DNA of 64,000 nt. Source: Clavelina lepadiformis. Its lineage: Eukaryota; Chordata; Ascidiacea; Aplousobranchia; Clavelinidae. Made by a program: the position numbers and the translations under genes. Positions within the stretch are counted from its first letter, which is position 1. Every line of letters begins with the position of its first letter. The notes under the pieces are model-generated. The model had not been told where the DNA came from. It ran no database searches and was given only the letters and a program-made list of their open reading frames with translations. Location: the NCBI RefSeq assembly GCF_947623445.1, contig NC_135245.1, positions 6,393,501 to 6,457,500 of the forward strand. The letters are read 5' to 3'. Positions 1-9,677 of this stretch are shown in pieces.

Positions 1-117
1 TTCCTTTACCAATCTTGAAGACAATAACTATGCAAGAAGAACTAATCAGACTTAATCAACGTGATGGCAATAAAACTTCGAATCAGAGAATAGCAATCTC
101 AGAAAAGAAGGACGTAC

Positions 118-189
118 GGCGCCATGGCTTAGTGGCAAAGCGCCTGTCTAGTAAACAGGAGATCCTGGGTTCGAATCCCAGTAGTGCGT
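118..189 (+). pseudogene. tRNA-Thr-AGT: tRNA-Thr (AGT), unit 1, weakened acceptor
   Basis: The D-arm, anticodon arm (loop CTAGTAA) and T-arm are intact. The 3' acceptor strand reads TAGTGCG against GGCGCCA, giving two mispairs, so this copy is probably poor or dead. Confidence 0.7.
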
Positions 190-786
190 TTGTAACAAAA
201 CAGACAGCTAAGCATCGTGCTTTAACATTGGACTACCGAGTTCCGTGAAATCTTTCTTTATTTTATTATACAGTAAATTTACTAAAATACTGATTACTTG
301 AAAATCCTCGATGGGGCTCTCTGAATTTTTTCCCGTCAATTTAGTATGCTTTGAACTACCATTCCATAAAATGCAATCGAAAAACAATGATTCAAACTTT
401 TTTTACAGAGGCGCAAAATAAACACTAGAATTTTTAGTCTAAAATCCCAATTTTAGCTACTTTCATGCTAATTTTTAACATCGAATCCCAGTGGTGCCTT
501 CGTAACAAAACAGACAGCTAAGCATCGTGCTTTAACATTGGACTACCGGGTTCCGTGAAATCTTTCTTTGTTTTATTATACAGTAAATTTACTAAAAGAC
601 TGATTACTTGAAAATCCTCGATGGGGCTCTCTGAATTTTTTCCCGTCAATTTAGTATGCTTTGAACTACCATTCCATAAAATGCAATCGAAAAACAATGA
701 TTCAAACTTTTTTTACAGAGGTGCAAAAAAAGCACTAGAATTTTTAGTCTAAAATCCCAATTTTAGCTACTTTCATGCTAATTTTT
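171..786 (+). repeat. 310-bp direct duplication inside each cassette
   Basis: A 310-bp segment occurs twice in tandem. The first copy starts in the T-loop of tRNA-Thr-AGT at 171 and the second at 481. The second copy therefore begins with an orphan scrap of the tRNA 3' end (T-arm plus acceptor strand). The same pair starts at 2276, 4380, 6484, 8588, 10692, 12796, 17314, 19418, 21520, 23624, 25728, 27831, 29935 and 32039. The copies differ slightly: the first usually reads GAGGCGCAAAATAAACAC and the second GAGGTGCAAAAAAAGCAC near the end. Confidence 0.95.
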
Positions 787-950
787 GGCATAATTCTGCA
801 CACGACCTGGGACATTGAAGCACGCCAACTGCTAGTGTAATTCCCAGGCTAGAAACACCACCAACCACGCTGCATTCTGATTGGTCTAAACATGTTTTTT
901 AAAGCCCTACGTAGGAGTACAACAAATTCATAAAGATCTTAGTTTTAGTT

Positions 951-1022
951 ATTTGACGCTTCCTGAACCACCAAGCTTTCGTTTAACAGCCGAACACCCT
1001 AGCCGATTGAGCAGAAAGAATC
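951..1022 (-). pseudogene. Decayed tRNA-Asn (GTT), one per unit
   Basis: The minus strand carries the Asn-type D-arm (CAATCGGCTAG), the anticodon region TTCGGCTGTTAAACGAA with loop CTGTTAA, and TTGGTGGTTC of the T-arm. The 3' half of the T-stem and both acceptor strands are lost. Copies lie at about 3055, 5159, 7263, 9367, 11471, 13575, 15989, 18093, 20196, 22299, 24402, 26507, 28609, 30713 and 32818, each about 72 nt. The match to eukaryotic tRNA-Asn is strong through the D and anticodon arms, so the identity is fairly sure. Confidence 0.75.
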
Positions 1023-1188
1023 TTGCAGCAAATATAGTTGATTAATTACCTTGCCCATTCAAGGATTGGTAATGCAGCAGTGGTAATTGATGTGCCTTCT
1101 TTGCTTGGTTTAACCCGTCAAATAGTCAGTTGTTTTAGAAAAGTAAACTTTGAGCATCCGAATGTTATCCAAAGAGACAACTTAGCGA

Positions 1189-1261
1189 TGTTTCCGCCCA
1201 GGATCGAACTGGGGACCTTTCGCGTGTGAGGCGAACGTGATAACCTCTACACTACGGAAAC
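1189..1261 (-). tRNA. tRNA-Val-CAC: tRNA-Val (CAC), unit 1
   Basis: This 73-nt gene has acceptor GTTTCCG/CGGAAAC, D-arm GTGTAGAGGTTATCAC, anticodon stem TTCGC/GCGAA with loop CTCACAC, and T-arm CCCAG-TTCGATC-CTGGG. It reads GTG codons. The first TTTT on its strand is about 50 nt past the 3' end, and there is no intron. Confidence 0.97.
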
Positions 1262-1355
1262 AGGACATTGGTCGAGCATGGAAATAGCAATTAAATTTTT
1301 TAAAAAGCAGTTGCATTAAGTGTGAAAATAAAAATGCGTAAATAGACGTTGAAAC

Positions 1356-1428
1356 TCTTCTCACCCAGGGTCGGACTGGATACTTTTCGCGTGTAAAATG
1401 AACGGGATAACAATTACAGTACCAGAAC
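1356..1428 (-). pseudogene. Decayed tRNA-Val (TAC), one per unit
   Basis: The minus strand aligns along its length with the two Val genes beside it. It keeps CACGCGAAA and CCTGGG, and the loop TTTACAC would give anticodon TAC. The acceptor stem is mostly mispaired, the anticodon stem has a mispair, and the T-loop reads TCCGA in place of TTCGA, so it is dead. Copies start at 3460, 5564, 7668, 9772, 11876, 13980, 16394, 18498, 20600, 22704, 24808, 26911, 29015 and 31119, each 73 nt. Confidence 0.8.
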
Positions 1429-1565
1429 CGATAGCGGAAAGCAAGGTTTTTTGATTTTATTTAGCAAAATTCTATTTGTTTGTTAGACGATAATGGATAT
1501 TTGGAATGTTTCAGTTGAGCCAAAGTTGTAGATTGGCCGCTTTTTCGGCCTGGCATCAAACCTGG

Positions 1566-1618
1566 AAAGTGCTTCGTGTAAAATGACATTTGTCTGTATA
1601 CGGAAGCACTTTTTTTAT
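1566..1618 (+). other. Imperfect hairpin followed by a T7 run
   Basis: AAAGTGCTTCGTGTA pairs with TATACGGAAGCACTTT as a 15-bp stem with one bulged base, one G-T pair and a 16-nt loop, and runs into TTTTTTT. It is present in each of the 15 full units between decayed Val-TAC and Val-AAC. Units 12, 14 and 15 carry two changes in the 3' arm (TATACGAAAGCAC), but the stem still forms with a different single bulge. Units 6 and 7 carry one mispair (CGGAAACAC). A T run after a stem could stop plus-strand polymerase III, or this may be the relic of a small inverted-repeat transposon. I recognise no known RNA family. Confidence 0.45.
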
Positions 1619-1667
1619 ATCAAATCCGGGCATTCTTTTTAGTGTTCAACTTCGTAAGGACGACTCA

Positions 1668-1740
1668 TGTTTCCGCCCAGGATCGAACTGGGGACCTTTC
1701 GCGTGTTAGGCGAACGTGATAACCACTACACTACGGAAAC
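1668..1740 (-). tRNA. tRNA-Val-AAC: tRNA-Val (AAC), unit 1
   Basis: This is the same body as Val-CAC, but with loop CTAACAC (anticodon AAC, A34 normally edited to inosine) and GTGTAGTGGTTATCAC in the D-arm. All stems pair. No TTTT occurs within about 80 nt downstream on its strand. Confidence 0.97.
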
Positions 1741-2006
1741 ACGACAGTCGTAGGTTGACGCAGTTTAATTATCTTTTCAAATTTTGCTTATGTCCGGAAA
1801 AGAGAGCAGAAACCGGTTCATTGTAAATGTTTCGCTCATATCTTCTGTATCTATCGGATAATAGCCACAAGCTCGGTGGTTTGAATACAAATTGGGTGAA
1901 GGAAACATTACGACTATTTTATTCAGTAAATGATATTTGATGTTTTGTGTGTCTTGCTGAAGATCGCACTGAAACGGTAAACTTAACATAGCGATGCTAG
2001 CAGAAA

Positions 2007-2078
2007 TGCCTCCAGTGAGAATTGAACTCACGACCCCTGGTTTACAAGACCAGTGCTCTACCCCTGAGCTATGGAGGC
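2007..2078 (-). tRNA. tRNA-Thr-TGT: tRNA-Thr (TGT), unit 1
   Basis: This 72-nt gene has acceptor GCCTCCA/TGGAGGC, D-arm GCTCAGGGGTAGAGC, anticodon arm CTGGT-CTTGTAA-ACCAG, and T-arm GTGAG-TTCAATT-CTCAC. It reads ACA codons. All stems pair. Confidence 0.97.
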
Positions 2079-2222
2079 GGCTACGATGTGGTGCCCTGAT
2101 ATTATTTCCTTTACCAATCTTGAAGACAATAACTATGCAAGAAGAACTAATCAGACTTAATCAACGTGATGGCAATAAAACTTCGAATCGCAGAATAGCA
2201 ATCTCAGAAAAGACGGACGTAC
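2079..2222. promoter_or_regulatory. Divergent spacer between Thr-TGT and Thr-AGT
   Basis: A 144-bp spacer separates the 5' ends of Thr-TGT (minus) and Thr-AGT (plus), which are transcribed away from each other. The same spacer recurs in every unit. Both genes have their own internal A and B boxes, so this can only modulate their transcription. I see no TATA box or known upstream element in it. The regulatory role is inferred from position alone. Confidence 0.3.
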
Positions 2223-2294
2223 GGCGCCATGGCTTAGTGGCAAAGCGCCTGTCTAGTAAACAGGAGATCCTGGGTTCGAATCCCAGTGGTGCCT
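2223..2294 (+). tRNA. tRNA-Thr-AGT: tRNA-Thr (AGT), unit 2
   Basis: This 72-nt gene has acceptor GGCGCCA/TGGTGCC (one G-T), D-arm GCTTAGTGGCAAAGC, anticodon arm CCTGT-CTAGTAA-ACAGG, and T-arm CTGGG-TTCGAAT-CCCAG. Anticodon AGT (inosine at 34 expected) reads ACU/ACC. It is the only cassette gene on the plus strand. Confidence 0.97.
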
Positions 2295-3292
2295 TTGTAA
2301 CAAAACAGACAGCTAAGCATCGTGCTTTAACATTGGACTACCGGGTTCCGTGAAATCTTTCTTCATTTTATTATACAGTAAATTTACTAAAATACTGATT
2401 ACTTGAAAATCCTCGATGGGGCTCTCTGAATTTTTTCCCGTCAATTTAGTATGCTTTGAACTACCATTCCATAAAATGCAATCGAAAAACAATGATTCAA
2501 ACTTTTTTTACAGAGGCGCAAAATAAACACTAGAATTTTTAGTCTAAAATCCCAATTTTAGCTACTTTCATGCTAATTTTTAACATCGAATCCCAGTGGT
2601 GGCTTTGTAACAAAACAGACAGCTAAGTATCGTGCTTTAACATTGGACTACCGGGTTCCGTGAAATCTTTCTTTGTTTTATTATACAGTAAATTTACTAA
2701 AATACTGATTACTTGAAAATCCTCGATGGGGCTCTCTGAATTTTTTCCCGTCAATTTAGTATGCTTTGAACTACCATTCCATAAAATGCAATCGAAAAAC
2801 AATGATTCAAACTTTTTTTACAGAGGTGCAAAAAAAGCACTAGAATTTTTAGTCTAAAATCCCAATTTTAGCTACTTTCATGCTAATTTTTGGCATAATT
2901 CTGCACACGACCTGGGACATTGAAGCACGCCAACTGCTAGTGTAATTCCCAGGCTAGAAACACCACCAACCACGCTGCATTCTGATTTGTCTAAACATGT
3001 TTTTAAAGCCCTACGTAGGAGTACAACAAATTCATAAAGATCTTAGTTTTAGTTATTTGACGCTTCCTGAACCACCAAGCTTTCGTTTAACAGCCGAACA
3101 CCCTAGCCGATTGAGCAGAAAGAATCTTGCAGCAAATATAGTTGATTAATTACCTTGCCCATTCAAGGATTGGTAATGCAGCAGTGGTAATTGATGTGCC
3201 TTCTTTGCTTGGTTTAACCCGTCAAATAGTCAGTTGTTTTAGAAAAGTAAACTTTGAGCATCCGAATGTTATCCAAAGAGACAACTTAGCGA

Positions 3293-3365
3293 TGTTTCCG
3301 CCCAGGATCGAACTGGGGACCTTTCGCGTGTGAGGCGAACGTGATAACCTCTACACTACGGAAAC
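3293..3365 (-). tRNA. tRNA-Val-CAC: tRNA-Val (CAC), unit 2
   Basis: Unit 2 copy. All stems pair. Confidence 0.96.
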
Positions 3366-3771
3366 AGGACATTGGTCGAGCATGGAAATAGCAATTAAAT
3401 TTTTTAAAAAGCAGTTGCATTAAGTGTGAAAATAAAAATGCGTAAATAGACGTTGAAACTCTTCTCACCCAGGGTCGGACTGGATACTTTTCGCGTGTAA
3501 AATGAACGGGATAACAATTACAGTACCAGAACCGATAGCGGAAAGCAAGGTTTTTTGATTTTATTTAGCAAAATTCTATTTGTTTGTTAGACGATAATGG
3601 ATATTTGGAATGTTTCAGTTGAGCCAAAGTTGTAGATTGGCCGCTTTTTCGGCCTGGCATCAAACCTGGAAAGTGCTTCGTGTAAAATGACATTTGTCTG
3701 TATACGGAAGCACTTTTTTTATATCAAATCCGGGCATTCTCTTTAGTGTTCAACTTCGTAAGGACGACTCA

Positions 3772-3844
3772 TGTTTCCGCCCAGGATCGAACTGGGGACC
3801 TTTCGCGTGTTAGGCGAACGTGATAACCACTACACTACGGAAAC
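3772..3844 (-). tRNA. tRNA-Val-AAC: tRNA-Val (AAC), unit 2
   Basis: Unit 2 copy. All stems pair. Confidence 0.96.
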
Positions 3845-4110
3845 ACGACAGTCGTAGGTTGACGCAGTTTAATTATCTTTTCAAATTTTGCTTATGTCCG
3901 GAAAAGAGAGCAGAAACCGGTTCATTGTAAATGTTTCGCTCATATCTTCTGTATCTATCGGATAATAGCCACAAGCTCGGTGGTTTGAATACAAATTGGG
4001 TGAAGGAAACATTACGACTATTTTATTCAGTAAATGATATTTGATGTTTTGTGTGTCTTGCTGAAGATCGCACTGAAACGGTAAACTTAACATAGCGATG
4101 CTAGCAGAAA

Positions 4111-4182
4111 TGCCTCCAGTGAGAATTGAACTCACGACCCCTGGTTTACAAGACCAGTGCTCTACCCCTGAGCTATGGAGGC
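4111..4182 (-). tRNA. tRNA-Thr-TGT: tRNA-Thr (TGT), unit 2
   Basis: Unit 2 copy. All stems pair. Confidence 0.96.
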
Positions 4183-4326
4183 GGCTACGATGTGGTGCCC
4201 TGATATTATTTCCTTTACCAATCTTGAAGACAATAACTATGCAAGAAGAACTAATCAGACTTAATCAACGTGATGGCAATAAAACTTCGAATCGGAGAAT
4301 AGCAATCTCAGAAAAGACGGACGTAC

Positions 4327-4398
4327 GGCGCCATGGCTTAGTGGCAAAGCGCCTGTCTAGTAAACAGGAGATCCTGGGTTCGAATCCCAGTGGTGCGT
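4327..4398 (+). tRNA. tRNA-Thr-AGT: tRNA-Thr (AGT), unit 3, G1:G72 mispair
   Basis: The acceptor 3' strand ends GGTGCG, so the first acceptor pair is G:G. The rest folds normally. It may be transcribed but poorly processed or charged. Confidence 0.85.
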
Positions 4399-5396
4399 TT
4401 GTAACAAAACAGACAGCTAAGCATCGTGCTTTAACATTGGACTACCGAGTTCCGTGAAATCTTTCTTTATTTTATTATACAGTAAATTTACTAAAATACT
4501 GATTACTTGAAAATCCTCGATGGGGCTCTCTGAATTTTTTCCCGTCAATTTAGTATGCTTTGAACTACCATTCCATAAAATGCAATCGAAAAACAAAGAT
4601 TCAAACTTTTTTTACAGAGGCGCAAAATAAACACTAGAATTTTTAGTCTAAAATCCCAATTTTAGCTACTTTCATGCTAATTTTTAACATCGAATCCCAG
4701 TGGTGCCTTCGTAACAAAACAGACAGCTAAGCATCGTGCTTTAACATTGGACTACCGGGTTCCGTGAAATCTTTCTTTGTTTTATTATACAGTAAATTTA
4801 CTAAAAGACTGATTACTTGAAAATCCTCGATGGGGCTCTCTGAATTTTTTCCCGTCAATTTAATATGCTTTGAACTACCATTCCATAAAATGCAATCGAA
4901 AAACAATGATTCAAACTTTTTTTACAGAGGTGCAAAATAAACACTAGAATTTTTAGTCTAAAATCCCAATTTTAGCTACTTTCATGCTAATTTTTGGCAT
5001 AATTCTGCACACGACCTGGGACATTGAAGCACGCCAACTGCTAGTGTAATTCCCAGGCTAGAAACACCACCAACCACGCTGCATTCTGATTGGTCTAAAC
5101 ATGTTTTTAAAGTCCTACGTAGGAGTACAACAAATTCATAAAGATCTTAGTTTTAGTTATTTGACGCTTCCTGAACCACCAAGCTTTCGTTTAACAGCCG
5201 AACACCCTAGCCGATTGAGCAGAAAGAATCTTGCAGCAAATATAGTTGATTAATTACCTTGCCCATTCAAGGATTGGTAATGCAGCAGTGGTAATTGATG
5301 TGCCTTCTTTGCTTGGTTTAACCCGTCAAATAGTCAGTTGTTTTAGAAAAGTAAACTTTGAGCATCCGAATGTTATCCAAAGAGACAACTTAGCGA

Positions 5397-5469
5397 TGTT
5401 TTCGCCCAGGATCGAACTGGGGACCTTTCGCGTGTGAGTCGAACGTGATAACCTCTACACTACGGAAAC
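5397..5469 (-). tRNA. tRNA-Val-CAC: tRNA-Val (CAC), unit 3, two mispairs
   Basis: There is one acceptor mispair (CGAAAAC in place of CGGAAAC) and one mispair closing the anticodon loop (TTCGA in place of TTCGC). It is probably impaired. Confidence 0.8.
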
Positions 5470-5875
5470 AGGACATTGGTCGAGCATGGAAATAGCAATT
5501 AAATTTTTTAAAAAGCAGTTGCATTAAGTGTGAAAATAAAAATGCGTAAATAGACGTTGAAACTCTTCTCACCCAGGGTCGGACTGGATACTTTTCGCGT
5601 GTAAAATGAACGGGGTAACAATTACAGTACCAGAACCGATAGCGGAAAGCAAGGTTTTTTGATTTTATTTAGCAAAATTCTATTTGTTTGTTAGACGATA
5701 ATGGATATTTGGAATGTTTCAGTTGAGCCAAAGTTGTAGATTGGCCGCTTTTTCGGCCTGGCATCAAACCTGGAAAGTGCTTCGTGTAAAATGACATTTG
5801 TCTGTATACGGAAGCACTTTTTTTATATCAAATCCGGGCATTCTTTTTAGTGTTCAACTTCGTAAGGACGACTCA

Positions 5876-5948
5876 TGTTTCCGCTCAGGATCGAACTTGG
5901 GACCTTTCGCGTGTTAGGCGAACGTGATAACCACTACACTACGGAAAC
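5876..5948 (-). tRNA. tRNA-Val-AAC: tRNA-Val (AAC), unit 3, broken T-stem
   Basis: The T-stem reads CCAAG/CTGAG in place of CCCAG/CTGGG, so two of five pairs are lost. Unit 3 therefore has three damaged tRNA genes of four. Confidence 0.75.
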
Positions 5949-6214
5949 ACGACAGTCGTAGGTTGACGCAGTTTAATTATCTTTTCAAATTTTGCTTATG
6001 TCCGGAAAAGAGAGCAGAAACCGGTTCATTGTAAATGTTTCGCTCATATCTTCTGTATCTATCGGATAATAGCCACAAGCTCGGTGGTTTGAATACAAAT
6101 TGGGTGAAGGAAACATTACGACTATTTTATTCAGTAAATGATATTTGATGTTTTGTGTGTCTTGCTGAAGATCGCACTGAAACGGTAAACTTAACATAGC
6201 GATGCTAGCAGAAA

Positions 6215-6286
6215 TGCCTCCAGTGAGAATTGAACTCACGACCCCTGGTTTACAAGACCAGTGCTCTACCCCTGAGCTATGGAGGC
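6215..6286 (-). tRNA. tRNA-Thr-TGT: tRNA-Thr (TGT), unit 3
   Basis: Intact, unlike its three neighbours in unit 3. Confidence 0.96.
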
Positions 6287-6430
6287 GGCTACGATGTGGT
6301 GCCCTGATATTATTTCCTTTACCAATCTTGAAGACAATAACTATGCAAGAAGAACTAATCAGACTTAATCAACGTGATGGCAATAAAACTTCGAATCGGA
6401 GAATAGCAATCTCAGAAAAGACGGACGTAC

Positions 6431-6502
6431 GGCGCCATGGCTTAGTGGCAAAGCGCCTGTCTAGTAAACAGGAGATCCTGGGTTCGAATCCCAGTGGTGC
6501 CT
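6431..6502 (+). tRNA. tRNA-Thr-AGT: tRNA-Thr (AGT), unit 4
   Basis: Unit 4 copy with the complete acceptor pair. Confidence 0.96.
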
Positions 6503-7500
6503 TTGTAACAAAACAGACAGCTAAGCATCGTGCTTTAACATTGGACTACCGGGTTCCGTGAAATCTTTCTTCATTTTATTATACAGTAAATTTACTAAAA
6601 TACTGATTACTTGAAAATCCTCGATGGGGCTCGCTGAATTTTTTCCCGTCAATTTAGTATGCTTTGAACTACCATTCCATAAAATGCAATCGAAAAACAA
6701 TGATTCAAACTTTTTTTACAGAGGCGCAAAATAAACACTAGAATTTTTAGTCTAAAATCCCAATTTTAGCTACTTTCATGCTAATTTTTAACATCGAATC
6801 CCAGTGGTGGCTTTGTAACAAAACAGACAGCTAAGCATCGTGCTTTAACATTGGACTACCGGGTTCCGTGAAATCTTTCTTTGTTTTATTATACAGTAAA
6901 TTTACTAAAATACTGATTACTTGAAAATCCTCGATGGGGCTCTCTGAATTTTTTCCCGTCAATTTAGTATGCTTTGAACTACCATTCCATAAAATGCAAT
7001 CGAAAAACAATGATTCAAACTTTTTTTACAGAGGTGCAAAAAAAGCACTAGAATTTTTAGTCTAAAATCCCAATTTTAGCTACTTTCATGCTAATTTTTG
7101 GCATAATTCTGCACACGACCTGGGACATTGAAGCACGCCAACTGCCAGTGTAATTCCCAGGCTAGAAACACCACCAACCACGCTGCATTCTGATTTGTCT
7201 AAACATGTTTTTAAAGCCCTACGTAGGAGTACAACAAATTCATAAAGATCTTAGTTTTAGTTATTTGACGCTTCCTGAACCACCAAGCTTTCGTTTAACA
7301 GCCGAACACCCTAGCCGATTGAGCAGAAAGAATCTTGCAGCAAATATAGTTGATTAATTACTTTGCCCATTCAAGGATTGGTAATGCAGCAGTGGTAATT
7401 GATGTGCCTTCTTTGCTTGGTTTAACCCGTCAAATAGTCAGTTGTTTTAGAAAAGTAAACTTTGAGCATCCGAATGTTATCCAAAGAGACAACTTAGCGA

Positions 7501-7573
7501 TGTTTCCGCCCAGGATCGAACTGGGGACCTTTCGCGTGTGAGGCGAACGTGATAACCTCTACACTACGGAAAC
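7501..7573 (-). tRNA. tRNA-Val-CAC: tRNA-Val (CAC), unit 4
   Basis: Unit 4 copy. All stems pair. Confidence 0.96.
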
Positions 7574-7979
7574 AGGACATTGGTCGAGCATGGAAATAGC
7601 AATTAAATTTTTTAAAAAGCAGTTGCATTAAGTGTGAAAATAAAAATGCGTAAATAGACGTTGAAACTCTTCTCACCCAGGGTCGGACTGGATACTTTTC
7701 GCGTGTAAAATGAACGGGATAACAATTACAGTACCAGAACCGATAGCGGAAAGCAAGGTTTTTTGATTTTATTTAGCAAAATTCTATTTGTTTGTTAGAC
7801 GATAATGGATATTTGGAATGTTTCAGTTGAGCCAAAGTTGTAGATTGGCCGCTTTTTTGGCCTGGCATCAAACCTGGAAAGTGCTTCGTGTAAAATGACA
7901 TTTGTCTGTATACGGAAGCACTTTTTTTATATCAAATCCGGGCATTCTTTTTAGTGTTCAACTTCGTAAGGACGACTCA

Positions 7980-8052
7980 TGTTTCCGCCCAGGATCGAAC
8001 TGGGGACCTTTCGCGTGTTAGGCGAACGTGATAACCACTACACTACGGAAAC
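7980..8052 (-). tRNA. tRNA-Val-AAC: tRNA-Val (AAC), unit 4
   Basis: Unit 4 copy. All stems pair. Confidence 0.96.
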
Positions 8053-8318
8053 ACGACAGTCGTAGGTTGACGCAGTTTAATTATCTTTTCAAATTTTGCT
8101 TATGTCCGGAAAAGAGAGCAGAAACCGGTTCATTGTAAATGTTTCGCTCATATCTTCTGTATCTATCGGATAATAGCCACAAGCTCGGTGGTTTGAATAC
8201 AAATTGGGTGAAGGAAACATTACGACTATTTTATTCAGTAAATGATATTTGATGTTTTGTGTGTCTTGCTGAAGATCGCACTGAAACGGTAAACTTAACA
8301 TAGCGATGCTAGCAGAAA

Positions 8319-8390
8319 TGCCTCCAGTGAGAATTGAACTCACGACCCCTGGTTTACAAGACCAGTGCTCTACCCCTGAGCTATGGAGGC
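8319..8390 (-). tRNA. tRNA-Thr-TGT: tRNA-Thr (TGT), unit 4
   Basis: Unit 4 copy. All stems pair. Confidence 0.96.
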
Positions 8391-8534
8391 GGCTACGATG
8401 TGGTGCCCTGATATTATTTCCTTTACCAATCTTGAAGACAATAACTATGCAAGAAGAACTAATCAGACTTAATCAACGTGATGGCAATAAAACTTCGAAT
8501 CGGAGAATAGCAATCTCAGAAAAGACGGACGTAC

Positions 8535-8606
8535 GGCGCCATGGCTTAGTGGCAAAGCGCCTGTCTAGTAAACAGGAGATCCTGGGTTCGAATCCCAGTG
8601 GTGCGT
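8535..8606 (+). tRNA. tRNA-Thr-AGT: tRNA-Thr (AGT), unit 5, G1:G72 mispair
   Basis: Same acceptor change as units 3 and 8 (ends GGTGCG). Confidence 0.85.
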
Positions 8607-9604
8607 TTGTAACAAAACAGACAGCTAAGCATCGTGCTTTAACATTGGACTACCGAGTTCCGTGAAATCTTTCTTTATTTTATTATACAGTAAATTTACT
8701 AAAATACTGATTACTTGAAAATCCTCGATGGGGCTCTCTGAATTTTTTCCCGTCAATTTAGTATGCTTTGAACTACCATTCCATAAAATGCAATCGAAAA
8801 ACAAAGATTCAAACTTTTTTTACAAAGGCGCAAAATAAACACTAGAATTTTTAGTCTAAAATCCCAATTTTAGCTACTTTCATGCTAATTTTTAACATCG
8901 AATCCCAGTGGTGCCTTCGTAACAAAACAGACAGCTAAGCATCGTGCTTTAACATTGGACTACCGGGTTCCGTGAAATCTTTCTTTGTTTTATTATACAG
9001 TAAATTTACTAAAAGACTGATTACTTGAAAATCCTCGATGGGGCTCTCTGAATTTTTTCCCGTCAATTTAGTATGCTTTGAACTACCATTCCATAAAATG
9101 CAATCGAAAAACAATGATTCAAACTTTTTTTACAGAGGTGCAAAATAAACACTAGAATTTTTAGTCTAAAATCCCAATTTTAGCCACTTTCATGCTAATT
9201 TTTGGCATAATTCTGCACACGACCTGGGACATTGAAGCACGCCAACTGCTAGTGTAATTCCCAGGCTAGAAACACCACCAACCACGCTGCATTCTGATTG
9301 GTCTAAACATGTTTTTAAAGTCCTACGTAGGAGTACAACAAATTCATAAAGATCTTAGTTTTAGTTATTTGACGCTTCCTGAACCACCAAGCTTTCGTTT
9401 AACAGCCGAACACCCTAGCCGATTGAGCAGAAAGAATCTTGCAGCAAATATAGTTGATTAATTACCTTGCCCATTCAAGGATTGGTAATGCAGCAGTGGT
9501 AATTGATGTGCCTTCTTTGCTTGGTTTAACCCGTCAAATAGTCAGTTGTTTTAGAAAAGTAAACTTTGAGCATCCGAATGTTATCCAAAGAGACAACTTA
9601 GCGA

Positions 9605-9677
9605 TGTTTTCGCCCAGGATCGAACTGGGGACCTTTCGCGTGTGAGGCGAACGTGATAACCTCTACACTACGGAAAC
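9605..9677 (-). tRNA. tRNA-Val-CAC: tRNA-Val (CAC), unit 5, acceptor mispair
   Basis: It shares the CGAAAAC acceptor change with unit 3 but keeps the anticodon stem. Confidence 0.88.

Noticed and set aside
171-786. 310-bp repeats considered as CRISPR-like or terminal repeats of a transposon
   Set aside because: The copies are adjacent with no spacer, there are no inverted ends or target duplication, and the start lies inside a tRNA.
1038-1364. 63- and 60-codon frames over Val-CAC on both strands
   Set aside because: They overlap the tRNA gene and each other on opposite strands.
1845-1895. GGTGGTTTGAATAC as the B box of a further tRNA relic
   Set aside because: No matching A box, anticodon arm or acceptor could be found around it on either strand.
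1777-2031. An 84-codon minus-strand open frame conserved in all full units
   Set aside because: It overlaps Thr-TGT, has no homology I can recognise and no splice or promoter context. Repeats of one sequence keep any frame open.
1994-2353. A 119-codon open frame recurring in most units
   Set aside because: It runs across Thr-TGT and Thr-AGT and contains translated tRNA sequence. Its conservation follows from unit identity, and it is lost in unit 6 without other effect.
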